Assembly: GCA_005798335.1 (NCBI GenBank)
Contig: SYJV01000355.1
Span: forward strand, 1 to 42,132
Length of the DNA stretch: 42,132 nt
Direction of reading: 5' to 3'
Source of the DNA: Planctomycetaceae bacterium
GTDB lineage: Bacteria > Planctomycetota > Planctomycetia > Pirellulales > Pirellulaceae
In this document: one piece after another, positions 17,402 to 25,014 of the stretch
How the letters are laid out: the number at the start of each line of letters is the position of its first letter
Numbering within the stretch: position 1 is the first letter of the stretch
Position numbers and translations under genes: made by a program
Notes under the pieces: model-generated
The model's database searches: none
What the model was told of the DNA's origin: nothing
Seen by the model: the letters and a program-made list of their open reading frames with translations, nothing else

Positions 17402-18501
17402 TCGCTAGCCACGTTGACATAGACTTTGAGCGCAGAATTATCTTCAACCAGCAGACGCATCATTTCTTGATAATTGTCCAAACCGTGGACAGGATTGGTT
17501 AGGATGCGCTCAAGCACGCCAGGAAACATAACTTCGCCCAAGGCCAGGTCGCGAATACCGGCTTCGAAATGTTCCCGATTGGCGTTCACAGAGCCTAGCA
17601 ATAGCTTGTTTCCAAGCACCCATTCGAGATTGATCTTGTCCGACGGAACCTCGGTCTGCCGAATGCCGCCAGTGATACTGGTCCAAACCAGAACTCCGTT
17701 GTGTCCGAGTGCCTGCATCGCCTCGAATGCGATATGACTGCTACCAGTTGCGTCGACAATCAAATCGGCTTTACCGACTCGCTTGGCCAAATCGACCAAA
17801 CTGGTTTGTTGAGTACTGACGTAATTCGATTCGAGGCCAGCCACGATTTCGCTTTTCAGATTCGGTGCCAGACCGCGCGCCAACGTGAATACTTCGAGTC
17901 CCTTGAGCTTCAGCACCAGCGTTGAAAGCAAACCAATCTGCCCTGCGCCGAGCACAAAGGCGCGCCGCGGTTGCCAGACTTTCATTCTGCGCTGGCACTC
18001 GAACGCTTGCTGAATCGCCTTGGCTGCACAGCTCATCGGTTCCATCAATACGTGCAAGTGTTTCAGTCCTTTCGGAACACGCACGATGTAGTTTTCACCA
18101 TCGACGAATTGCTCAGTTAAGTATCCATGCAGCAAATTGATACCGCGTTCGAAGTATGTTTCCTCGCTGGTCATGTCATAGGTACCAATTTGGTCGTATA
18201 TGGAACCTCCCGGGCGCCGAACCGTCGCAGTTACGTAATCGCCGACCTTTACATTGCGGACGTTGGGCCCAATCTCTTGGACTATTCCAAAACACTCATG
18301 GCCCAATACCAAATAGTCGTCACCCGGCGGCGAGTTACCATAGAGTGCGTCATTGATCTCGCGATCGGTCGCATCCACACCCACCTTCAGTACTTTGACA
18401 CGTACTCCGCGCCCATCAATAATCGAGTTAATGTTCGGATCGGGAATATCTCGCAAGTGCACACTCCCACTCTTTCCCGGACGAACGGCAATAGCTTTCA
18501 T
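17398..18501 (-). CDS. Glucose 1-dehydrogenase-like medium-chain dehydrogenase
   Basis: The 367-residue product resembles archaeal-type glucose dehydrogenases of the medium-chain family, which oxidise glucose to gluconolactone with NAD(P)+. Seen are [22 protein letters not shown] (H68, E69), [12 protein letters not shown] (E154) and the nucleotide-binding [11 protein letters not shown] (G185-G190). D43, H68, E69 and E154 correspond to the catalytic zinc site in the variant where the usual first cysteine is aspartate, as in halophilic glucose dehydrogenase. The segment that normally holds four structural-zinc cysteines ([18 protein letters not shown]) has none. The C-terminal half, with [26 protein letters not shown], fits the glucose-dehydrogenase C-domain. 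It overlaps the LRR lipoprotein gene by ATGA. The exact sugar substrate cannot be fixed. Confidence 0.85.
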   Translation of the reverse strand: MKAIAVRPGKSGSVHLRDIPDPNINSIIDGRGVRVKVLKVGVDATDREINDALYGNSPPGDDYLVLGHECFGIVQEIGPNVRNVKVGDYVTATVRRPGGSIYDQIGTYDMTSEETYFERGINLLHGYLTEQFVDGENYIVRVPKGLKHLHVLMEPMSCAAKAIQQAFECQRRMKVWQPRRAFVLGAGQIGLLSTLVLKLKGLEVFTLARGLAPNLKSEIVAGLESNYVSTQQTSLVDLAKRVGKADLIVDATGSSHIAFEAMQALGHNGVLVWTSITGGIRQTEVPSDKINLEWVLGNKLLLGSVNANREHFEAGIRDLALGEVMFPGVLERILTNPVHGLDNYQEMMRLLVEDNSALKVYVNVASE

Positions 18502-18678
18502 AATCGGTTACTTTGTTGCAATGATGGAATTTACGGCGAAGTTCAAGAACGGTATTCGTGTTGCCGAGTAATGGAAACGAATATACCTTTAGATCGACAT
18601 TGCCACGAGATGGCCGCGCACTGCAGGCGACAATTGAAGGTAACAGCAGGGCGATTATTAATGGCGCCCGCAGCATTG

Positions 18679-19176
18679 CTACTCATCTAACCAATCACAA
18701 GTAGCATCATCGTGAGGCTTGCGAGCCAGCCGAAGAAGTCGCGCGAGCTCCTTTTGCGTTGTACTTGAGAGGTGGCCAAGTTGGCTCCGGTGCATTGATT
18801 TGACTAGTTCGTGCAGCTCGACCAGCATCGACAATCCGGACGTTGTGATCGTGACTTCCACCACCCGTCGATTTTCGTCGCGGCGCTGGCGCGAGATCAA
18901 TCCTCGTCGCTCCAGTCGGTCGAGCATGCGCGTGGTATCGGGACCCCTGGAGATCAGTTTTCGACCTAGTGCTTGCGATGGAATGGCACCTGGGTGCACC
19001 GATCGTAGCAGTCGCAATGCATTATATTGCTGCGCAGACAACGCATAGCGATCAAACAATTCATCCTCCACGGATTTCAAGCAATCGTATGTTCTCCACA
19101 AATTGAGAAATACTTCTTGCTCAAGTGAATCAAATCCCGGAGAAAAATCGCGTTGGCGTTCGGAGTGCTTGGTCAT
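18679..19176 (-). CDS. MarR-family transcriptional regulator
   Basis: The 165-residue product has the MarR winged-helix layout. Residues 48-112 hold ALSAQQYNALRLL, the recognition-helix region SRGPDTTRMLDRLERRGLI and the wing RQRRDENRRVVEVTITTSG. Flanking helices would form the dimer interface. MarR proteins usually repress a nearby gene and themselves, and release DNA on binding a small ligand or after oxidation; C32 and C159 are the only cysteines. The dehydrogenase/LRR pair lies downstream on the same strand, 178 bases beyond the stop, and is a plausible target. A candidate operator overlaps its own promoter region. Confidence 0.9.
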   Translation of the reverse strand: MTKHSERQRDFSPGFDSLEQEVFLNLWRTYDCLKSVEDELFDRYALSAQQYNALRLLRSVHPGAIPSQALGRKLISRGPDTTRMLDRLERRGLISRQRRDENRRVVEVTITTSGLSMLVELHELVKSMHRSQLGHLSSTTQKELARLLRLARKPHDDATCDWLDE

Positions 19177-19182
19177 GGCCCA

Positions 19183-19231
19183 AAGTTAAAAGTCACGGCA
19201 TCAGTTGTCAATACAAGCGATGTCGATTGTA
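19183..19231 (-). promoter_or_regulatory. Candidate promoter and operator of the MarR gene
   Basis: On the minus strand a consensus -35 TTGACA (19211-19206) is followed after 17 bases by a weak -10 TAACTT (19188-19183), close to the ATG at 19176. Directly upstream, 19212-19231 is a 20-base imperfect palindrome with TACAA and TTGTA arms and inner CGA/TCG, matching at 16 of 20 positions. Such a site next to a MarR gene is a plausible autoregulatory operator; this is inference. Confidence 0.35.
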
Positions 19232-19372
19232 GTTTTCGTTGCAGAATTGATAGTGGTCGGTGCGACGAACCGACCGTTGGATCTTCAGTTCGATACCGAT
19301 AGAGTCTATATTATGGTGATATTTGGGCATGGTGATTGGTGATACGGAAGTTGTAACAGACTCGGCGCAGTG

Positions 19373-19477
19373 TTGTTTAACCCGCAGTAGTAGGCGAGGA
19401 TTGGGGCAAGTTTGACATTCAACACGAGAAATCATCGCAATCCTTGCCTACGGACCCTATGGCTGCGGTTAAACAAC
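19373..19477. repeat. Palindromic repeat family B (GTTTAACC ends), complete copy
   Basis: Ends read GTTGTTTAACC and GGTTAAACAAC, with inner arms GTAGGC-AGGATTG on one side and the complementary CAATCCT-GCCTAC on the other. A related copy is cut by the right edge of the window at 42054. It lies in the 373-base gap between the MarR gene and the gene at 19550. Apart from this and the MarR promoter region I see nothing else there. Confidence 0.85.
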
Positions 19478-19549
19478 GCTGCGGCCAAACTGAGTGTTGA
19501 AACCCGGATAAGCCATGTTCAGTTGCTTGGCTAAATGAATCGACGATAA

Positions 19550-22261
19550 ATGGATGAACAGTGTCCCATGAACGATCAGGTGATACACGACACTTCTAGT
19601 CTGCAGGCCCGCGTTGCTATGAGCGTGCTTTTGGCCATGTTGGTTTGGTTGGCGATCGGACGCTGTGGTTTGGCAATTGATGCGAACCATTACGCCGCCA
19701 AGGTGCGTCCAGTACTCCAACAACGCTGCTTTGCATGCCATGCTGTTCTCAAACGCGAAGCCGGATTGAGATTGGATACGGCTGCATTCATCAAACAGGG
19801 TGGCGATTCCGGAGCGGCAATTGCGGTGGACAAGGTCGATAGCAGTTTGTTGTTAGCTCGAATTACTTCGACCGATCAAGAGATGCGCATGCCGCCCGAG
19901 GGCGAGCCACTAACGTCCGAGCAGATTTCCGTGATTCGAGACTGGATTGCCGCAGGAGCTCCGGCGCCCGCGAACGAAGTTGCCGAAACGGACCCTCGAG
20001 AACACTGGGCCTTCAAGTCACCATTGCGGCCTGCCGTGCCCACGCTCAGTGACATGAGTTATCACAACCCAATCGATGTCTTTCTTGAACGTGCGCGACA
20101 AGCGGTAGGCGTACGACCGGTTGCACAAGTGTCCAAGGACGTATTGTTGCGTCGCGTATATTTGGATTTGATCGGACTGCCGCCAAACATTGAAGAATTG
20201 GAGGCATTTGCGGCCGACCCATCGCCGCGCGCTTTGGAAACTGTGGTCGATCGCTTACTTGACAGTCCACACTACGGAGAGCGCTGGGGAAGACATTGGA
20301 TGGACATCTGGCGCTACAGCGATTGGTGGGGACTGGGCGCGGAAGTTCGCAATTCTCAAAAGCACATTTGGCATTTCCGCGATTGGATCATCGAGTCGTT
20401 GAATGCGGACAAAGGGTACGACCAAATGTTGCGCGAGATGTTAGCGGCTGATGAACTATACCCCAACGACTTAGAAAAACTGAGGGCCACCGGATTTTTG
20501 GCTCGCCAGTATTTCAAATTCAACCGGACAAGCTGGTTGGACGAACTGATCGAACATACTTCGAAATCCATGTTGGGATTGACGTTCAATTGCGGGAAGT
20601 GCCACGATCACAAATACGATCCTTTGGAACACGTCGAATACTATCGCCTGCGAGCGATTTTCGAACCCTATCAAGTGCGCACGGACATGGTCGAAGGCGA
20701 AGTCGACTTGGAGCGAGACGGAATACCTCGTGCGTTCGACTGCAATCTGGACGCGGGCACGTACGTTCACATGCGCGGGGACGATCGCAACCCTGACAAA
20801 AATCGAGTCATCGAGCCGGCCATTCCAAAGTTTCTGGCTTTCAAAGAACTACAAATTCAGCCGATTGAATTGCCGGTCGATGCCTGCGATCCGGGCTTGC
20901 GTCCGTTTGTAGCTCACAATCACCTTAGCGCTGCCCAGCAAGCTCTCGATGATGCACAAGCGGCGCTACGAAAGATCAACGATGCTGGAAGCGTTGAAAA
21001 AAGTGACACAGAGTCAGACAAATCGCAAAGTCGAACCAAAGCGGAAATGGCCGTTGTATTTGCCGAGCATCAATGGACTGCCGTAAAAGCCCGCGCCGCC
21101 GCCGACGCAGCTCGGGCAAGTGGCGCTGCCAATGCCGGAGAGCTGGCTACAACTGCCGCCAAGTGCGAGCGTGCGGCTGCATTGCTTGCCGCCGAACAAG
21201 AGCTGAAAATCGCGCAAGCGGAATTTGATCAAGCTGGTGCGAAAAAAATGCTGGCGAAAAAGCGGTTAGAAAAAGCAAATTCGGCGATCGAAGCAGCCAA
21301 GAAAGCAGTGGAACTGACAGACGGCAATTATACGCCGCTGCTAGGCTCGTTAAAAACGCTGGAATCCAATTTAGAAACTGAGGACTCTCGCCGCAAACCA
21401 TTTCCGAGGACCAGCACCGGGCGGCGCACAGCGTTTGCCAATTGGTTGACAGACTCTCAAAACCCATTGGTTGCTCGAGTCGCCGTAAATCACATTTGGG
21501 CGAGGCATTTTGGAACTCCTTTGGTACCTACCGTATTTGATTTTGGACGCAAAGGGACTCCGCCGGTACATCCCGAACTAGTGGATTGGTTGGCCACGGA
21601 GTTGGTTGAGAACGATTGGAGCATGAAACATCTGCATCGCCTAATCGTATTGTCTGGCGCCTATCAGTTATCGTCGTCGACCTTGCACGCAACTGCTGAG
21701 AATTTGATCAAGGATTCGGAAAATCGATACTATTGGCGAGCCAATCCTCGACGCATGGAGGCTCAGATCGTGCGCGACGGACTGCTCTATCTGGCCGACG
21801 AATTGGACACGACGATGGGTGGCCCTTCGATTCCAGCAGCAGACGTGGCATCGCGCCGACGCAGTCTGTATTACGTGCATTCGCATAACGAGCACAACTC
21901 GTTCTTGTCGACATACGACGACGCCAGCGTGTTGGAATGCTACCGCCGTGCCGAGAGTATCGTACCGCAGCAGGCCTTGGCTTTGGAAAACAGTCAGTTT
22001 GCAACCGATATGGCCGCTAAAGTCGCTGCAAGAATCGAACGAATTTCGCACGCTCATTCGAATGATGTGTTTGCACGTTTGGCATTTCGAGCTGTAATTT
22101 CGGTCCAGCCCAACGACGCCGAATTACAGCTTGCGGTGAGCGCATTAGAGAAATTGACCTCAGCGGCACAAGCTAGAAATCGCGAGAATCCACAGTCGTT
22201 CGCTCGACAACAGCTCGTGCGAGCGCTGTTCAATCACAATGATTATGTCACGATCCGGTAA
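19550..22261 (+). CDS. Cytochrome (PSCyt1) / DUF1549 / DUF1553 protein with coiled-coil insert
   Basis: The 903-residue product has a signal anchor (about 24-42), a planctomycete cytochrome domain with CFACH (C60, C63, H64) and MRMPPEGEPL, where M114 is a likely axial ligand. DUF1549 (about 170-380) contains CGKCHDHKYDP (C348, C351, H352). DUF1553 lies at about 615-880 with RRTAFANWLTD, VAVNHIWARHFG and QQALALENSQF. Between the DUFs, residues about 458-590 form an Ala/Lys/Glu-rich coiled coil (AAQQALDDAQAALRK, KKMLAKKRLEKANSAI), an unusual insert in this family. The ATG at 19568 is an alternative start. The stop codon lies at the very edge of a palindromic repeat, and the DUF1501 gene follows, the standard partner. 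Electron transfer is likely; the substrate is unknown. Confidence 0.9.
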   Translation: MDEQCPMNDQVIHDTSSLQARVAMSVLLAMLVWLAIGRCGLAIDANHYAAKVRPVLQQRCFACHAVLKREAGLRLDTAAFIKQGGDSGAAIAVDKVDSSLLLARITSTDQEMRMPPEGEPLTSEQISVIRDWIAAGAPAPANEVAETDPREHWAFKSPLRPAVPTLSDMSYHNPIDVFLERARQAVGVRPVAQVSKDVLLRRVYLDLIGLPPNIEELEAFAADPSPRALETVVDRLLDSPHYGERWGRHWMDIWRYSDWWGLGAEVRNSQKHIWHFRDWIIESLNADKGYDQMLREMLAADELYPNDLEKLRATGFLARQYFKFNRTSWLDELIEHTSKSMLGLTFNCGKCHDHKYDPLEHVEYYRLRAIFEPYQVRTDMVEGEVDLERDGIPRAFDCNLDAGTYVHMRGDDRNPDKNRVIEPAIPKFLAFKELQIQPIELPVDACDPGLRPFVAHNHLSAAQQALDDAQAALRKINDAGSVEKSDTESDKSQSRTKAEMAVVFAEHQWTAVKARAAADAARASGAANAGELATTAAKCERAAALLAAEQELKIAQAEFDQAGAKKMLAKKRLEKANSAIEAAKKAVELTDGNYTPLLGSLKTLESNLETEDSRRKPFPRTSTGRRTAFANWLTDSQNPLVARVAVNHIWARHFGTPLVPTVFDFGRKGTPPVHPELVDWLATELVENDWSMKHLHRLIVLSGAYQLSSSTLHATAENLIKDSENRYYWRANPRRMEAQIVRDGLLYLADELDTTMGGPSIPAADVASRRRSLYYVHSHNEHNSFLSTYDDASVLECYRRAESIVPQQALALENSQFATDMAAKVAARIERISHAHSNDVFARLAFRAVISVQPNDAELQLAVSALEKLTSAAQARNRENPQSFARQQLVRALFNHNDYVTIR

Positions 22262-22363
22262 GGAATAGCCGAGAAATAAGTGTCAGGTACCTTTTGTGCG
22301 CAGCACCCGAAGGGCGAGTTTCTCGCAAAAGGTACCTGACACTTATTTCTCGAGCGATACTAA
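22259..22363. repeat. Palindromic repeat family A, copy 3
   Basis: TAAGGAATAGCCGAGAAATA opens the element and TTTCTCGAGCGATAC closes it; the arms contain AAGTGTCAGGTACCTTTTG and its complement with very little mismatch. Its first three bases are the TAA stop of the preceding gene. It lies between a DUF1549/1553 gene and its DUF1501 partner. Confidence 0.9.
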
Positions 22364-22449
22364 GCGTATTTTTCTGAATTCGTCTGGTGCGGGTGGTTGA
22401 ATGGTAACTGCTCCTTTTCAAGCAATCGGGTTTTTGGAAGGTGTCCAGC

Positions 22450-23925
22450 ATGAGATCCAACTGCAAGCAATGTAAAACAGCTCACGCGGTAACGCGTCGC
22501 CATTTTTTCGCGGATGCAGGCATGGGCTGCGCGGGATTGGCGTTGGGGAGCATGCTCGCTCGGGATGGAATTGTGCGCGGCAGCGATGAGGTTATTTGGC
22601 AACCGCCCGATGGCAAGCCACATTTTACTCCTCGCGCAAAGAGCGTCGTGTGGCTGTTCATGAATGGCGGCGTCTCACACATGGAGAGTTTTGACCCAAA
22701 ACCCATGTTGACCAAGTACGCTGGCAAGACGATTCGCGAGACTCCGTTTGCCGATGCGCAGAATCCTGAGAAGCTCAAATTGGCTCGCGTCACAGTGATC
22801 AACGACGCTAACGGACAGCAGCGCGATAAGCTCTATCCACTTCAAGTCGGCTCTCGCCAGTATGGTGATAGCGGTATCGAGATGAGCGATTGGGTGCCTC
22901 ACATGGGAAGCTGCGCCGACGACTTGTGTGTCTTGCGCTCGATGTGGACGACCGACGACAATCATGGCGCGCAGACTCAGTTTCATTCCGGGCGACATAT
23001 GCTGGACGGCGAATATCCAACTTTGGGCGCCTGGGTGCATTACGGGCTCGGGTCATTGAATGACAATTTCCCTCAGTTCATCTCGATGGGACGACGGGAA
23101 TATTGGAATGCCAAAGACGGGCATTATTTGGGACCGGCACACGATGCGATTCCCATTCGAGTCGATCCGAGCAATCCGCTCGATTATGGCAAGCCGACAG
23201 GAGCGATATCTTCGGAGGAACAACAAATCGGTTTTGATTTAGTTGGTCAATTCAACCGACTAAAAGGTGTCGAGTATCCAGACGATCCCGCTTTGGCGGC
23301 GCGCATCAAAGCGTACGAGCTGGCATTTCGCATGCAGTCGTCCGTACCCGAAGTGCTCGATTTGAATTCCGAAACGGAAGCAACTCACAAGTTATATGGA
23401 CTGGACGATCCGGCAACTCGCGAATTTGGTATGCAAATGTTAGCAGTTCGTCGATTTGTCGAACGCGGCGTACGGTTTATTCAAGTCCAGCACGGGGCTG
23501 GCGGCGCTGGAGTATGGGATGCGCACAGCGGGTTGCTGAAGAACCATTCCAAGAATTTTCTGGAGGTCGACAAGCCTGTCGCGGGTCTGTTGCGCGATCT
23601 GCGGCAACGGGGATTGCTTGACTCGACGATCGTCCTTTTCGCCAGTGAGTTTGGTAGAACGCCGGGGACGCAAGGTGCGGACGGTCGGGACCATCACATA
23701 TACGGATTCTCGGTGTGGATGGCTGGTGGCGGAATCCGTGGCGGTCAAGTCCACGGTGCGACCGATGAAATTGGTTTTCATGCCGTCGAGAATCGTCACT
23801 ACGTAACTGATATCCACGCCACCATTCTGCATCAGTTGGGACTGGAATCGCGGCGCATGGAGATTCCCGGTCGCAAACGTTTGGAAATTGATTTCGGCAA
23901 GCCAATTCTCGATATCCTGGCTTGA
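22450..23925 (+). CDS. DUF1501 family protein, Tat-exported
   Basis: The 491-residue product is a DUF1501 protein with a twin-arginine signal ([12 protein letters not shown], arginines 16-17) preceded by a CKQC pair. Family motifs are [52 protein letters not shown] and [20 protein letters not shown] followed by GQVHGATDE. The ATG at 22450 is preferred over a GTG three codons upstream because GGAAGG lies eight bases before it. It follows the cytochrome/DUF1549/1553 gene, separated by a palindromic repeat, in the gene order typical of planctomycetes. It is the longer DUF1501 subtype, distinct from the one at 2041. Confidence 0.9.
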   Translation: MRSNCKQCKTAHAVTRRHFFADAGMGCAGLALGSMLARDGIVRGSDEVIWQPPDGKPHFTPRAKSVVWLFMNGGVSHMESFDPKPMLTKYAGKTIRETPFADAQNPEKLKLARVTVINDANGQQRDKLYPLQVGSRQYGDSGIEMSDWVPHMGSCADDLCVLRSMWTTDDNHGAQTQFHSGRHMLDGEYPTLGAWVHYGLGSLNDNFPQFISMGRREYWNAKDGHYLGPAHDAIPIRVDPSNPLDYGKPTGAISSEEQQIGFDLVGQFNRLKGVEYPDDPALAARIKAYELAFRMQSSVPEVLDLNSETEATHKLYGLDDPATREFGMQMLAVRRFVERGVRFIQVQHGAGGAGVWDAHSGLLKNHSKNFLEVDKPVAGLLRDLRQRGLLDSTIVLFASEFGRTPGTQGADGRDHHIYGFSVWMAGGGIRGGQVHGATDEIGFHAVENRHYVTDIHATILHQLGLESRRMEIPGRKRLEIDFGKPILDILA

Positions 23926-23955
23926 TGACTATCCCATTATGCAAATGGGCGATTT

Positions 23956-24801
23956 CTATTTCTGTGTTGAGCCTTTGCGGCGCCTTCCCTTTGGGCTGGA
24001 CGCGTTTTCGGGTTCTCTGGCACGCAACTCGATTTCGCGCTGCAAGCGTTCTACGTGCTGGTAATACTCCTTGCGCTGCAACCAATCTGCCGCCGCGCGG
24101 TCGAGCAGAACGGTCGTCGCCGGGTGAAGCTGCAAAGCGGAAGCGGTAATCTGCGACGTTATTGGTCCTTCGATAAAGGAACGAACCGCACCAGCCTTAT
24201 TCGATCCCGTCGCGATCAACAAGATACGCCGAGCTTCCAGGATCGTGCCGACGCCCATGGTGACAGCCAATCTCGGCACTTGCTCAATCGAGTCGAAGAA
24301 CCGCGCGTTGTCGCGTACGGTTTGTTCGGTGAGCCCCTTCAATCGCGTGCGACTGCCTAGCGAAGAACCCGGTTCGTTGAAACCGATATGCCCATCGGTG
24401 CCAATGCCCAACAACTGCAAATCGATGCCGCCGGATTTGCGGAGCAGATCTTCATAGCTCGTGCAGTAACTGTCATAGTCCTCAGCCAAACCGTCAGGTA
24501 CATGACAACGGTTAGAATCTAGATCCACATGCTGAAATAAGTTAACCCCCATGAAATACCGATAAGACTGTGGGTGGTCGGCACTCAGGCCAACGTACTC
24601 ATCCAGATTAAACGTCGTAACGCGCGAGAAACTAACCGCACCTTCGCGATACATGCGGATCAATTCGCCGTACGTTCCCAGCGGCGTACCGCCTGTCGCC
24701 AAACCAAGCACACAATCGGGATTGCGCTGCACAGTCTCAGCGATCAACTCCGCCGCCCGTCGACTGACTTCCTCTGCGCTGTCCAGCATTACGATCCGCA
24801 T
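23956..24801 (-). CDS. nagB: Glucosamine-6-phosphate deaminase
   Basis: The 281-residue product converts glucosamine 6-phosphate to fructose 6-phosphate and ammonia, feeding amino sugars into glycolysis. Motifs are LGLATGGTPLGTY (phosphate loop), TFNLDEYVGL with D67, and LLGIGTDGHIGFNEPGSS with D136, H138 and E143, which match the catalytic Asp, His and Glu of the E. coli enzyme. VTMGVGTILEAR and the C-terminal HPATTVLLD also fit. The C-terminal tail is longer and basic (SPKGRRRKGSTQK). MRIVMLDSAEEV at 24801 is the natural start. A terminator-like hairpin with a U-run ends only about nine bases upstream, which raises the question of a regulated leader. The phosphofructokinase product uses fructose 6-phosphate, so the two are metabolically linked. 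Confidence 0.94.
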   Translation of the reverse strand: MRIVMLDSAEEVSRRAAELIAETVQRNPDCVLGLATGGTPLGTYGELIRMYREGAVSFSRVTTFNLDEYVGLSADHPQSYRYFMGVNLFQHVDLDSNRCHVPDGLAEDYDSYCTSYEDLLRKSGGIDLQLLGIGTDGHIGFNEPGSSLGSRTRLKGLTEQTVRDNARFFDSIEQVPRLAVTMGVGTILEARRILLIATGSNKAGAVRSFIEGPITSQITASALQLHPATTVLLDRAAADWLQRKEYYQHVERLQREIELRAREPENASSPKGRRRKGSTQK

Positions 24802-24810
24802 ACAACACCA

Positions 24811-24836
24811 AAACAAAAACCCCGAGTTTATCGGGG
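24811..24836 (-). terminator. Intrinsic-terminator-like hairpin in the nagB leader
   Basis: On the minus strand CCCCGA pairs with TCGGGG around TAAAC, followed by TTTTTGTTTT ending at 24810; nagB starts at 24801. It could terminate read-through from the operon ending at 25015 or act as an attenuator of nagB. A possible -10 TATGAT lies upstream at 24876-24871, with no good -35. Confidence 0.65.
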
Positions 24837-25014
24837 CATCACCAAACTGGAACCTTAAAAACTTTTTCAAATCATAACGTGCTGCGATCACTTAGTGGCC
24901 CAATGCCTGGCGATTCCTCGTGAATAAGCTCTTTTTCTCCACAAAATGCCGTGGGTGGAATCGCATGTTCGACAGCAGAAAGTTCGTTAGCTGAAAATTA
25001 CTTTCATCGTCCTG

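Noticed and set aside
3451-22363. Repeated palindromes considered as a CRISPR array
   Set aside because: Copies are thousands of bases apart, palindromic over their whole length, and without regular spacers or cas genes.
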